Source: JAKLKS01 sp964370855
Lineage (GTDB): Bacteria > Planctomycetota > JAJSAM01 > JAKLKS01
Direction: 5' to 3'
NCBI GenBank assembly: GCA_964370855.1
Contig: CAYJMF010000038.1
Coordinates: 1 to 37,784 of the forward strand
DNA: 37,784 bases
The position numbers were made by a program, and so were the translations under genes. The notes beneath the pieces were generated by a model. The model did no database searches and had not been told where the DNA came from. It worked only from the letters and a program-made list of their open reading frames with translations. Shown one piece after another: positions 1-9,833 of the stretch (position 1 is its first letter; the number at the start of each line of letters is the position of its first letter).

Positions 1-156
1 GTCCCGTCGTTCAGGGACGCCTCCATTCCGGGACCCGCGCGCCGGTAGGCGCGCAACGCCCGGGCGAGAACCCACACGTTCCGGCGAGGAGCCTGGCGGG
101 GGCGTTCCGCGCCTATTCCCTTCCGCCCCCCCTCCCGCCTCCCCACAATCGCCCGG
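1..156. other. non-coding upstream stretch with small hairpin
   Basis: I see no convincing gene here. Positions 37-54 form a 7-bp GC hairpin (GCGCGCC, loop GGTA, GGCGCGC) with no T tract after it; it could end a gene lying left of the window or be chance in GC-rich DNA. The promoter of the downstream GlmS-like gene should lie here, but I recognise no clear -35/-10 pair. Confidence 0.35.
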
Positions 157-3100
157 ATGACAGGGGTCATCCGGACGTGGCTCCGCCGCCTCCCCCGCGT
201 GGCCTTCGTCCGCGATCCGCGGACGGTGCCCGCGGGGACGGTGGTGATCGCCCCCCTCCGGCGCGCGACCCTGCCCTGCGGCCTCGCGGGCTTCGTCGAG
301 GTGGCGCGGCCCGCCCCCTTCTCCCCCCCGGCGCCCGCCGACCTCCTCCGTCTGTCCCGGGAGGCGACGGCGCTTCCCGTGGCGGCCCTCGACGGGGAGC
401 CGGGGCGGATCGCCGCCTGGGCAGGAGGGGACGCCGTGCCGGCGGCGCTCCTGGCCGCGGCCCGTGAACTCCGGCGGCCCGCGGCGGCGGACCTCGGGGA
501 GGCCCTCGCCCCCCTCGAGGCGGCGGCGGAGGAGGCCTCCCGGACCCTGCTCTCCTTCTGCGACGCCGAGGAGGCCTCCCTCGAGGAGATCGCGGTCCGG
601 CTCCCCGGCGCGGTGCAGGAGGCCGTGGCGGCCCGCCTCGTCGTCCTCCGGGACGCCGCATGGAGCCTGCGGGCGGAGTTCCTCGGGATGCTCGCCCGGG
701 CGCGGGATCTCGCCGGCCCCGGGGCACCGCCGAAGCTCGTGCGGGAGATGCGCAAGCTCACCTCCACCCTCGAGGCCATCGATCGCATCGAGGTGCGCGG
801 CCGGGATTCCGCGGGCGTCGTGGTCATGGCCTCCTTCCCCTCCCGCGCCGCCCTCGACGCCTGCGCCGCGGACCTCGAGGCCGCGGGCCACGGCGGGGAG
901 TTCCGCCGCCGCCAGGAGGGCTCCGACCTCCTCGACGGGGCCGTCTCCGTCTCCGACGCCGACGGCCCCGGCCGCCCCGCCTCCGTCGCCTTCGTGCGGA
1001 AGGTCGCCGCCGAGGTCGGGAAGCTCGGCGACAACGTGGCCGTGCTGCGCGCGGGCTTCCGCGGGGACGCGGTCCTGCGCGCCGTCCTCGGCCGCCCCGA
1101 CGTCCGCACCGTCGTCCTCGGCCACACGCGGTGGGCCAGCAACGGCGTCATCCACGAGGCCAACGCCCACCCCGTGGACAACGCCACCGTGACCGACGGC
1201 TCCGTCGGCGAGCGGGACGTGGTCCGCGCCCAGGGGGCGCCCCACCCGATCTACGGCCGGGCCCGGGGCCGGGTGTTCGTGGCCCTCAACGGGGACGTGG
1301 ACAACCACATCGATCTCCACGACGAGTTCGCCGGGGCGACGGGGCTCCGCGGCTCCCCCCGCGTCACCACGGACACGAAGGTCATCGCGCTGCGCATCGA
1401 CCGGCGGCTCCGCGAAGGCCGCTCCCTGGAGGAGTCCTTCCGCCTCGCCGCCGCCGAGCTCGACGGGTCCGCGGCCGTGGCCATGATCTCCGACCTCGAG
1501 CCTGGCCGGGTCTACCTCTCCCTGCGGGGGAGCGGGCAGTCCCTCTACGTGGGCGAGGCCCCCGACGGATGGACCGTCTCCTCGGAGGTCTACGGCGTCG
1601 TCCACGAGACCTCCTCATACGTCTCCCTGGAGGGCGAGAAGGAGCGCGTCCCCGGGGAGCGCCTCTCCCGGGGCACCGTGGCGGTGCTCGACGCCGCCGG
1701 CGGGGCGGGCCCCCCGCGGCTCCTCTCCTACGACGGCACCCCCGTGGCCGGGGAGGCGGAGCCGAAGCGGGCGCAGATCACGACCCGGGACGTGGACCGG
1801 GGCGCCTTCCCCCACTTCTTCCGCAAGGAGATCGAGCAGTCCCCGGTCTCCGTGGCGAAGACCCTGCGGGGGAAGTTCGCGCTGGAGGGCGAGGGGAGCC
1901 GCCGCCTCCGCTTCAACCTCGGCGCCGAGGTCCTGCCCCCGGCCCTCGAGGAGCGGCTCCGATCCGGGAGGATCCGGCGCATCCTCTGCTGCGGGCAGGG
2001 CACCGCCTTCGTGGCCTCCTCGGCCATCGCCGGGATCCTCGAGGAGGACATCGGCTCCAGCGGGATCTCCGTGCGCTCCGAGCAGGCCTCCGAGCTGTCC
2101 GGCTTCGGCCTCCGCGAGGACATGTCCGACACCCTCGTCGTTGCGGTCACCCAGTCGGGCTCCACGGCGGACACGAACCGCGCCGTGGATCTCGCCCGCC
2201 GCCGGGGCGCCGTCGTCGTCGCCGTGGTGAACCGCCGCAACAGCGACATCACGCGGAGGGCCGACGGCGTCTTCTACACCTCCGACGGCCGGGACGTGGA
2301 GATGAGCGTCGCGAGCACCAAGGCCTTCCACTCCCAGGTCGCCGCCGGCTCCGTCCTCTCCCTCGCCTTCGCCCGCATCCTCGGGACCCTGGCGGAATCC
2401 GAGGCCGCGGAGCGGGCCCGGGATCTTCGCGGACTCCCGGACCTCCTGCGGCGCGTCCTCGCCCTCGACGGGGCCGTCGAGCGCATCGCCGGGGAGTTCG
2501 CCCCGACCCGGCGCCACTGGACCGTGGTCGGCAGCGGCCTCAACCGCGTCGCCGCGGAGGAGATCCGGATCAAGTGCAGCGAGCTCTGCTACAAGTCCAT
2601 CTCCGCGGACACCGTCGAGGACAAGAAGCACATCGACCTCTCCGCCGAGTCCCTCATGCTCGTCCTCGCCGCGGGGAACCCCCCCACGGTGCAGGGGGAC
2701 CTCGCCAAGGACGTGGCCATCTTCCAGGCCCACAAGGCCCTGCCCGTGGTCTTCGCCGACGAGGGGGACCGCCGCTACGACCCCTACGCCGCGGCCGTCA
2801 TCGCCCTGCCCGCGGCGCCGCCGCGCCTGGCGATGCTCGCCAACGTGATGGCTGGCCACCTGTTCTCCTACCACGCCGCCCGGGCCATCGACGAGGGGGC
2901 CCGCTTCTTCTCCCGGATCCGCGCCGCGCTGGTCGCCGAGACCCTGGGCGGGTCCGGCGCGCGGGGCGGTCCCACGGCGGCGGAGGAGGGGGCCGCCGAC
3001 GCGGCCCGGCGCCTCCGGGCGAAGCGCTTCGAGAGCGCGCTGGGCCCCGGGAAGGCGGCGGGCCTCCTCCTCCTCCTCCACGCCGTCGCCGGCCGCCTCC

Positions 3101-3869
3101 CCCGGGAGGCCCTCGGCGGCGCCGAGGACGGCGCCGCCCCCGGGGGCGAGGGGCTCCGCGGCCCCGCCATCGAGGCCCTCACGGACGTCATCCGGGAACT
3201 GGAGCGCCCCGTGGACGCCATCCGCCACCAGGCGAAGATCGTCACCGTCGGGACGAGCCGCACCGCGGAGCGCCCCGAGGGGCCGGTCTTCGACGCCCTC
3301 GACGGGGCCGGCGTGCCCCTCGAGGCGGTGCCCGAGTCGGCGCTGACGGCGCTGCGCGCCGTGCAGCCGGCGCTCTCCGCCGTGGAGGGCTGGGCGCGCT
3401 ACCGCGTGGAGGGGCTGTCGGCGGACGGGCAGCCGACGGCGGGGGCCTCCCTCTTCATCGAGAAGCGCGGGGGGGTCTCGGGCCCCCCCGCGCGCCCGGG
3501 GCGGCGGGGGGGACGCCGCTGCGCGGGACGAAGCGCGGGGTCGTCGCCTCCCGGCGCCATTTCGTGGGCATCGGGACCAAGGACGGGCGGACCCTGGCCA
3601 TCGTTCCGCTCCTCGACGCGCGGCTCCACTGCACGGCCATCGTGCTCCTGCACGTGGCCTTCCTCGACGCCATGCCCGCCGCGGCCAAGGTCTCCGTGCT
3701 CGGCCCGCGCCGGCTGGAGATGATCGTGAACGGGGTGACGGAGGCCGACGTCCCCTGGTGCGACGCCCTCCTCGACGGGGTCTCCCCGAGGGACGTCGTC
3801 TGCATGTCCGTGGAGCGGGTGATCGAGGGCATCGTCGCCCGCGCCCGGGGAAGTCAGCCGCCCGGGTAG
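157..3869 (+). CDS. giant GlmS-like glutamine amidotransferase / double-SIS protein (frameshifted)
   Basis: It resembles GlmS, which makes glucosamine-6-phosphate from fructose-6-phosphate and glutamine, but is about 1237 aa against the usual ~610. Class II glutaminase motifs are present: CGLAGFV at 41-47, RGRDSAG at 214-220, GHTRWASNG at 322-330, LNGD at 377-380 and TDT at 405-407. The first SIS domain (about 605-745) has TQSGSTADT and SVASTKAF; the second (about 785-905) starts VGSGLNRVAAEE. About 165 residues are inserted between the Cys motif and the rest of the glutaminase domain, and about 300 residues follow SIS2. Cys41 is not at the N terminus, although this enzyme class uses an N-terminal Cys. 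The frame breaks between about 3463 and 3510, in G/C runs; the tail reading TPLRGTKRGVVASRRHFVG lies in another frame up to a TAG at 3867. One missing base would restore it. The canonical GlmS C-terminal tail with its catalytic Lys is not recognisable, so GlmS activity is uncertain. Confidence 0.8.
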
Positions 3870-5023
3870 GCGCGCGCCTCGATCCCCGCCATCGCCTCCT
3901 CGACGAGTCCCTCCCACGCCACCGCCTTCTCCATGGCCACCACCTCGTGGAGGCGGGCCTTCGTGGCGGGATGGGGATCGATGAGGAAGGAGCAGCAGTC
4001 CTCGTGGGGGAGGCAGGAGGCCTCGAAGGTGCCGATGCGCCGGGCGTCGGCGATGATCTCCTCCTTCTCCATCCCCGAGAGCGGGGCGAGCACCGGGCCC
4101 CGCACGGCGGCGTAGGCGCAGCCGAGGTTCTCCAGTGTCTGGGAGGCGACCTGCCCGACGGAGTCGCCGGTGACGAGGGCGCCGGCGCGCTCCGCCTCGC
4201 GGACGCGGTCGGCGAGGCGCAGCATGGTGCGGCGGTAGACGATCATCCGGTGGTCCGCGGGCACCGCCGCGACGATGGCCCGCTGGAGGCGTTCGAAGGG
4301 GACGATGCGCACGGTGATCCGCCCCTGCCAGCGGGCGAGGGCGCCGGCGAGGAGGTCGATCTTCTCGAGGACCGCCTCGCCGCCGGCGGCGTTGTTGAAG
4401 AAGTGGACGCCGACGACCCGGCAGCCCCGCTTCATCATCCGCCACGCGGCGACGGGGGAATCGATGCCCCCGGAGAGGAGGGCGACGACCCTCCCCGAGG
4501 AGCCGACGGGGAGGCCGCCGGGGCCCGCGTTCCGCGCGCCGAGGACGAAGGCCCCCTTCTGCGCGATCTCGATGCCGAGGACGTCGTCGGGGGAGGTGAG
4601 GTCCACCTTCCGCCCCGTGGCGCCGACGACGGCGGCGCCGACGCGGCGGTTCACCTCCATGGAGTCCATGGGGAAGGTCTTGTCGGCCCGCCGCGTGTCC
4701 ACGGCGAAGGAGCCGGCGGCGCCGCGGGCCCGCTCGACGACGGCGGCCTCGATGGCGCCTATCTCCCGCGCGACCTCGTCGGCGCCGGCGAACCAGGCGA
4801 CGCCGGGGGTGCGGGAGATGGCGCCCCGGGCCCCCTCGGCGGCCTCCGGGGAGGCGCCCTCGAGGACCACGACCATGCGCCCCCGCTCGCGGCGGACGCC
4901 GGAGGGGCCGAAGGGCTTGAGCGCCTCCTTCAGGTTGTCGCGGAGCCGGCCCTCGAAGAACCCGCGGTTGCCGCCCTTGAGGGCGATCTCGTTGTAGTGG
5001 ACGACGAAGACGGTGGAGGCCAT
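3854..5023 (-). CDS. thiI: tRNA 4-thiouridine synthase ThiI
   Basis: ThiI adenylates and thiolates uridine 8 of tRNA and, in some bacteria, helps make the thiamine thiazole. From the ATG at 5023 it is 389 aa. The N-terminal ferredoxin-like region begins VFVVHYNEIALKGGNR, the THUMP domain spans about 60-170, and the PP-loop SGGIDSP is at 184-190, followed by GDSVGQVASQT at 286-296 and EDCCSF at 341-346. There is no C-terminal rhodanese domain, as in the short Bacillus-type form. A TTG in frame at 5062 would add 13 residues, but the ATG starts the conserved fold. The 3' end overlaps the end of the convergent GlmS-like gene by 16 bp. It lies 82 bp after the O-methyltransferase on the same strand. 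Confidence 0.93.
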   Translation of the reverse strand: MASTVFVVHYNEIALKGGNRGFFEGRLRDNLKEALKPFGPSGVRRERGRMVVVLEGASPEAAEGARGAISRTPGVAWFAGADEVAREIGAIEAAVVERARGAAGSFAVDTRRADKTFPMDSMEVNRRVGAAVVGATGRKVDLTSPDDVLGIEIAQKGAFVLGARNAGPGGLPVGSSGRVVALLSGGIDSPVAAWRMMKRGCRVVGVHFFNNAAGGEAVLEKIDLLAGALARWQGRITVRIVPFERLQRAIVAAVPADHRMIVYRRTMLRLADRVREAERAGALVTGDSVGQVASQTLENLGCAYAAVRGPVLAPLSGMEKEEIIADARRIGTFEASCLPHEDCCSFLIDPHPATKARLHEVVAMEKAVAWEGLVEEAMAGIEARAYPGG

Positions 5024-5105
5024 GGGGGGATCATCGCACCCGGGGGGCGGGGGGCGGAGCAACCGCCGGTGGAGGAGGGGGGGAAGGAGCGGTCCTCCCC
5101 GCCCG

Positions 5106-5744
5106 CTACAGGATCCTCGTCCCCACGAACACGCCGTCCCGGATGGGCAGGATGGTGCCGACGAGGCTCGCGTCCTCCATCGCCATCCGGTTGTGCTCCC
5201 GCAGCGCCCGCGTCGCCTCGTCCCGCGCCCGGCCGTCGGTCACCCGCCCCGACCAGAGGCAGTTGTCGGCGATGTACACCCCGCCGGGCCGCAGCCGCTG
5301 CACCGCGGCCTTCAGCGCCCGCGGGTACCCCTCCTTGTCGATGTCGTTGAAGATGAGGTCGAACTGCCCCGGCACCACCGCCATCGCGTCCACGGCGTCC
5401 GGCGTCACGTGGAACTTCACCCGGTCCGCGAACCCCGCACGGTCGATGTAGACCCGCGCCTCCTCGGCGAAGGCCTCGGAGCGGTCCGTGTAGTGGATCC
5501 GCGCCCGGGGGTGCGCACCCAGCGCGATCCAGAGCGTCGAGTACCCGATGGCCGACCCGAGCTCGAACACCCGCCGCGCCCCCGTCGCCGCCGCCATGGA
5601 GGCGAGCAGGCGGCCCACCTGCGGCCCCACGATGGGGATGTCCCGCCGCTTCGCCTCCCGCTCCATCGCCGCCAGCACCTCCCCCCGCGCCGGCAGGAGG
5701 GACTCGAGGTACCGCTCGATGCCGCGGGTCAGGATCTCGGCCAT
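5106..5744 (-). CDS. class I SAM-dependent O-methyltransferase (caffeoyl-CoA OMT-like)
   Basis: This 212-aa cytosolic protein has the normal length of the bacterial O-methyltransferase family 3. Motif I, binding S-adenosylmethionine, is VFELGSAIGYS at 59-69. The metal/substrate motif is FNDIDKEGYP at 132-141, in the bacterial NDxDKxxYP form, followed by NCLWSGRV at 161-168. Members methylate catechol-like hydroxyls in a divalent-metal-dependent way; the substrate here cannot be read from sequence. The ATG at 5744 has GGAGG 7 nt upstream, a good ribosome site. It follows the Rieske gene by 52 nt and precedes thiI by 82 nt on the same strand, so the genes may be co-transcribed. Confidence 0.9.
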   Translation of the reverse strand: MAEILTRGIERYLESLLPARGEVLAAMEREAKRRDIPIVGPQVGRLLASMAAATGARRVFELGSAIGYSTLWIALGAHPRARIHYTDRSEAFAEEARVYIDRAGFADRVKFHVTPDAVDAMAVVPGQFDLIFNDIDKEGYPRALKAAVQRLRPGGVYIADNCLWSGRVTDGRARDEATRALREHNRMAMEDASLVGTILPIRDGVFVGTRIL

Positions 5745-5796
5745 GTCCGAACCTCCAGGATGCTCACGCGTCCGTCTCGATCACACGTCCGCTCGA

Positions 5797-6102
5797 TCAA
5801 ACGTCCACCACGATCTCCCCGCCCTCCTCGCGCACCGGGAAGCAGGTCTGGCCCCCCTCGGGGAGGTTCAGGCAGCGGCCCGTCCGCACGTCGAAGCGCC
5901 ACGCGTGCCAGGGGCAGGCGACGATGCCGTTCTCCACGGTCCCCTCGCCGAGGGGGCCGCCGCGATGCGGGCAGACGCCGTCCATGGCGTGGAGCGCGCC
6001 GCCGGAGCGGAAGACGGCGATCTTGCGGCCCGCCGCCTCGAAGGCCTTCGCGCCGCCCTCGGGGACGTCCGACGACTTTCCGATCCTCAGGGTCTGCGCC
6101 AA
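5797..6102 (-). CDS. Rieske [2Fe-2S] ferredoxin
   Basis: A small Rieske protein of about 101 aa. The two cluster-binding motifs are CPHRGG (Cys44, His46) and CPWHAWRF (Cys63, His66), the spacing of NirD/ferredoxin-type Rieske proteins that pass electrons to oxygenases or reductases. I chose the TTG at 6102 because GGAGG (6110-6114 on the complement) sits 7 nt upstream; a GTG at 6123 in the same frame would give 108 aa. There is no signal peptide or membrane anchor, so it should be cytosolic. No partner oxygenase is adjacent. It lies 85 bp after the CAP-domain gene and 52 bp before the O-methyltransferase. Confidence 0.88.
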   Translation of the reverse strand: MAQTLRIGKSSDVPEGGAKAFEAAGRKIAVFRSGGALHAMDGVCPHRGGPLGEGTVENGIVACPWHAWRFDVRTGRCLNLPEGGQTCFPVREEGGEIVVDV

Positions 6103-6187
6103 GGGAGTGCCTCCGGCGGCCACGGGGCCATGAACCGGTCAAGACTACCAGAGAGCGGCGACGCGGGAACGGGAGAGGACCCCGGAG

Positions 6188-7937
6188 TCACCGTCCCCCG
6201 GGAGCGGGCCCGAGGGCGCGGAGCGCGTCCCGGGCCTCCCCGCCGCAGGGGAACCCCTCGAAGCGGCGCACCGCCGCCTCGCAGGCGGCCCGCGCCCCCT
6301 CCCGGTCCCCCGCGGCGACCCGCTGCTCCACCGCCCCGAGGGCCTCCCGGCCCCGCTTCGCCACCTCCGCGAGGGCCGCCGCCGCGCGGCGCCCCGTGGC
6401 GACGTCGTACCGGATCTTCGAGAGGATCGCCAGCGCGCCCGCGGCCCGAAACTCCTCGGCCCCGTCGAGGGCCTGGGCGACACGCACCTCGAGGGGATCC
6501 ACGGCCTCCCGCGCCGCCCCGGGGTCGCAGAGGAAGAGCCCGTCCACGGCGCCGGCCGCCGCCTCCGGCTCCCTGTCCGAGGCGCGGGCGGCGAGGAGGG
6601 CCGGCGCGTCGGGGAAGGCGTGCTGCCCGAGGAGCCGGAACGCCGCCGCGCGCTCCTCCGGCCCCGAGGCGCGGGCGAGCTCCGCGCGCACGGAGCGGCG
6701 CTCCCGCTCGAGGGACTCCTCCGCCACGGGGTCGTTCACCTGCACGAGGACGAGGGCCGCGAGGACCTGCCGCCGCTTCCCCGCGGGGGGCGGCCCCGGC
6801 GGGGCGGTGGCGTCCGGCGCGGGGCCGGTCCCCGGGTCCCGCCGCCACCCGTAGTACCGCCAGCAGGCGGCGCCGGCGGCGTGGGTGAGGTCCGCGTTGA
6901 GCATGGCGGCGCGGTGATCGCTCTTCCGGAGGAGGTCCTGCTCGAACTTCCGGTCGAGGGAGTCGTCGGGGATGGTGAGGGATTCGGTCACGAAGTTCCG
7001 CCGGTTGCGGCCCCGCGCCGGCGGCCCCGAGGGGAGGCTCGGGTGGACGAGGGGCCATCCCATGTCGAGGCGCACCCGGTCGGCGATGGTGGGGCCGTCG
7101 GAGCCGCCGGGGCCCGCGCCGGGGATGAAATGGAGGAGCTGCCCGAGGTCGTTGCGCGGATCGATGGTCTCCTCCCAGCGCCGGGCGAGGTCCGGGAGCT
7201 GCTCCCGCGCCGCCCGCGCGGCGCACTCGAGCCAGGGGAGGACGGGGAGCCCCTGCCTGCGGCGGAGCGCGTTCATCCGGTGGAAGAGGAGGCGCTCCAG
7301 GCGGAGCGGATTCTCCTCCGGATCGAGGGGCGGGTAGACGGTGTCCCGGGCGGGGAGATCGAGGTCCCGGTCCACGTCCTTCCCGTCGGCCCCGAGGGCC
7401 ATGAGGAAGAAGCGGGCCGCGTACTCGAGGCCCCCGGGTCCGTCGGCGGCCAGCGTCACCCGGTGGAGGCCCCCGCGGGCATCGGGGCGGAAGGAGAAGG
7501 CGAAGGTCCGGCCCGACCTCCCCGCCGGCTGCACGTAGGCGTAGGCGCCGTCGGGGAAGACGACGATGAGGACGGGGGCGCGGTAGTTGTTCTTGAGGGT
7601 GACCTGGAGCCTTGCCTCCGCCCCGCGCGGGACGCGCCGCTCGAAGGGCTCGAAGACCGCCATGCGGAGGTGGAACCACTCCTTCTCCCCCTCGGGGACG
7701 ACGGGGGCGGGGGGGACGCGGGGCTCCTCCCCCCCGGCGCGGGGCGGGGGGGGGGGGGCGGCGGGCGCCCCCGCGGGCCGGGTGGGCGCCCCCCCCCTCC
7801 GCGCGGGGGGGGCCGGGGGGGGGGGGGTGGCGGGGGGGCTCCGCCCCCGGGGGGGGGGGGGGGGGGGGGGGGGCGGCGGCCGCCGCGGCGGCCAGGAGGA
7901 CCGCCAGCAGGGAAGCGCGGAGGCGGGAGGTCGGCAC
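6188..7937 (-). CDS. secreted CAP (SCP/PR1)-domain protein, frame interrupted at a poly-G tract
   Basis: The most coherent reading starts at the GTG at 7937 (VPTSRLRASLLAVLLAAAAAAA, edited here to its Ala-rich end, is a clear Sec signal peptide) and changes frame in the 25-G tract at 7849-7873. The remainder then runs to a TGA at 6188, about 582 aa if one base is removed. After a Pro-rich linker comes a beta-rich segment, then a CAP-like domain of about 190 residues opening HRMNALRRRQGLPVLPWLEC and containing HRAAMLNADLTHAAGAACWR, like the HxxNIL..TxVGVG region of YkwD-type CAP proteins. The last ~170 residues are Ala-rich and helical, possibly HEAT-like. An ATG at 7948 keeps one unbroken frame but gives an implausible N terminus. 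Function is unknown; CAP proteins are typically extracellular. Confidence 0.68.
7849..7873. repeat. 25-nt poly-G homopolymer
   Basis: An unbroken run of 25 G on the + strand, read as poly-Pro codons on the minus strand. It separates the signal-peptide frame from the frame carrying the CAP domain. Several shorter G runs lie just left (7742-7850). Such a tract is either a slip-strand switch or a place where assembly length is unreliable. Confidence 0.95.
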
Positions 7938-7983
7938 CGGCCTATCATACCCTTGCCCGGGAAGCGCTCCGGGGGGAGGGGAG
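7938..7983. promoter_or_regulatory. 46-bp divergent intergenic region
   Basis: The CAP-domain gene (minus) and the membrane glycosyltransferase gene (plus) diverge from only 46 bp. Both promoters must lie here or reach into the coding ends. I see no convincing -35/-10 pair. The purine-rich GGGGGGAGGGGAG at 7971-7983 serves as the ribosome site of the plus-strand gene. Confidence 0.35.
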
Positions 7984-9252
7984 ATGGACCGCCGGAGGGG
8001 CGCCTGGGCCGTGCTCGTCCTCGCGATCCTCCTTCGCGCCGCGGTGCTCCTCGCCTTCGACGGGGGGCCGTCGCGGCCGCTGGAAGGGGACGAGCGGGGC
8101 TACGCCGCGGCCGCCGGATCCCTCGTCCGCGGGGAGGGGTGCGGGTTCGAGGTGACGGGGTTCTCGCCGGTGACGGGGCTCCTCGAGAGGCGGCGCCTCG
8201 AGGCCTTCCGGGCGCCTCTCCTGCCGGCGATCCTCGCCCCGGTCCACGCCGCGACGGGAGGGGACCCGGCGGCGCTGCGGTGGGCCTGCGTCCTCCTCGG
8301 CGCCGCGGCCGCCCCCCTCGCCTTCCTCCTCGCGGGACGGCTCGCCGGGCCGAAGGCGGCCTGGATGGCCGGCATCGCCGTCGCCCTCTGGCCCTCCCAG
8401 GCCTGGCTCTCGGCGCGGGTCCTGTCGGAGCCCCTCGACGCGGTGCTGCTGTTGTCCGCCGCCGACCTCCTCCTGACCCGGCGCTTCGCCGCCGGCGGCG
8501 CCGCCCTCGGCCTCGCCGTCCTCTGCCGGCCCGGCGGCCTCCTCCCCGCGGCCCTCGCGATCCTCGCCGCCGCCTCCTCCGAGGAGCGGGGCCGCCGCCT
8601 CCGGCCCGCCCTCCTCGCCGGCGCCGCCTGCCTCCTCGTGGTCGTTCCCTGGGCCGTGCGCAACCAGCGGCTCCTCGGGAGCCCGATCCTCGCCTCCTCC
8701 TCCGGGGTGACGCTCCTCGGGGGGAACTGCGACGCGGCGCTCTCGGCGGAGCACCCGGGGAAGTGGATCCCCCCGGAGCGGGCGTGGACCGGGGAGGACC
8801 CGCCGGACACGGGGATGTACGGCTGGGGCCGCCTCGACGAGGCGGCGTCGAGCGCCCGCTTCGCGGCGAAGGCGCGGGAGTGGATCGCCGCGGATCCGCT
8901 CCGCGCGGCGCGGCTGGCGTGCTGGAAGGTCGTCCGCTTCCTCGACCCCGACACGCGCTCGGGGAAGGGGGACGCGGGGCTCAAGTCCCTCGCCGGCTGG
9001 TTCTCCTGGGGCCCCGCGGCGCTCCTCGTCCTCGGCGCGCTGCTGGCCGGCGCGCGCCTCCGGGAGCCGGAGTGGAGGATGGGGGCCGCCCTCCTCCTCG
9101 GCCACCTCCTCGTGGCCGTCGTCGCCTACGGGGACGCCCGCATGCGCGCCCCCGTGGAGCCGGCCCTGCTGGCGCTGCTGGCGGCGCCCTGGCTCGCGAC
9201 GAGGGCGCCCATTCGCCTCCGCCGGGGGCCGGCGGGTACCGTGGGGCCATGA
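7984..9252 (+). CDS. multi-pass GT-C (PMT/ArnT-like) membrane glycosyltransferase
   Basis: A 422-aa protein with many hydrophobic helices: one at 7-26, several between 80 and 250 and more after 330. An early acidic motif, LEGDERGY at 33-40, sits in the first outside loop, matching the Asp-Glu catalytic position of GT39/GT83 lipid-linked sugar transferases. Members move a sugar from a polyprenyl-phosphate carrier onto protein or lipid outside the membrane. The helix-loop pattern and a WAVRNQRLLGSPI segment also fit bacterial members. The ATG at 7984 follows a strong GGGAGGGG ribosome site. The stop overlaps the start of the TPR gene (ATGA), so the two are likely translationally coupled. Acceptor and donor are unknown. 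Confidence 0.72.
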   Translation: MDRRRGAWAVLVLAILLRAAVLLAFDGGPSRPLEGDERGYAAAAGSLVRGEGCGFEVTGFSPVTGLLERRRLEAFRAPLLPAILAPVHAATGGDPAALRWACVLLGAAAAPLAFLLAGRLAGPKAAWMAGIAVALWPSQAWLSARVLSEPLDAVLLLSAADLLLTRRFAAGGAALGLAVLCRPGGLLPAALAILAAASSEERGRRLRPALLAGAACLLVVVPWAVRNQRLLGSPILASSSGVTLLGGNCDAALSAEHPGKWIPPERAWTGEDPPDTGMYGWGRLDEAASSARFAAKAREWIAADPLRAARLACWKVVRFLDPDTRSGKGDAGLKSLAGWFSWGPAALLVLGALLAGARLREPEWRMGAALLLGHLLVAVVAYGDARMRAPVEPALLALLAAPWLATRAPIRLRRGPAGTVGP

Positions 9253-9833
9253 GGGAGATCGCCTCCGACGCCGCGGGCCAGCGGGAGCGGTTCCGCGCCG
9301 AGCGGGCGGCGCGGGGGGAGGCCCCCCTCCCCGCGGCGGAGGAGTGGTGCGTCGTCGCCTGGCGCCTCGAGTCGGCGGGTTTCCCCGCCGGCGCCGCCGA
9401 CGCCTGGCGCGCGGCCCTCGCCGTGGAGCCGCGCATGCCGCGCGCCCGCCTCGGCCTCGGCCGGGCGCTCCTCGACCTCGGGGAGGCCGACGGCGCCGCC
9501 GCCGCCTTCCGCGCCGCCCTGGAGGCCCACGCCGCCGCGGCGGCCAACGGGATGGACCCCCTGCTCGACGATCCCGACGAGGACCCCTGGTACCCCCTCG
9601 GCCTCGCGGAGCACCTCGCCGGCCGCCTCGACGCCGCCGTCCTCGCCTACGCCCGCGCCGCGGAGGCCTACCCGTGGTTCGCCGAGCCGGTGCTGGAGGC
9701 GGCCCGCGCCGAGCTCGCCCGCGGCAACCGCCCCGCCGCCGCCGCCGCGGCGGCGGAGGCGATCCGCCGCTCCCGCCACCGCCCCGAGTTCCGCGCCGAG
9801 GCCGAGCGGCTCGCCAGGGAGGCGGAGACGTAG
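9249..9833 (+). CDS. TPR-repeat protein
   Basis: A 194-aa Ala-rich soluble protein with about three TPR-like helix pairs; the clearest is AADAWRAALAVEPRMPRARL followed by GRALLDLGEADGAAAAFRAAL, then LAEHLAGRLDAAVLAYARAAEAYP. TPR proteins are protein-binding scaffolds. It overlaps the upstream glycosyltransferase by 4 bp (ATGA) and may act with it, although that is only inferred from position. There is no signal peptide. Its TAG stop at 9831-9833 lies inside the left arm of a long inverted repeat, so the last codons may have been set by insertion of that element. Confidence 0.82.
   Translation: MREIASDAAGQRERFRAERAARGEAPLPAAEEWCVVAWRLESAGFPAGAADAWRAALAVEPRMPRARLGLGRALLDLGEADGAAAAFRAALEAHAAAAANGMDPLLDDPDEDPWYPLGLAEHLAGRLDAAVLAYARAAEAYPWFAEPVLEAARAELARGNRPAAAAAAAEAIRRSRHRPEFRAEAERLAREAET

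Noticed and set aside
7948..7948. ATG at 7948 as start of the CAP-domain protein
   Set aside because: It keeps one frame but gives a Cys/Trp/Pro-rich N terminus, while the GTG at 7937 gives a clear signal peptide.
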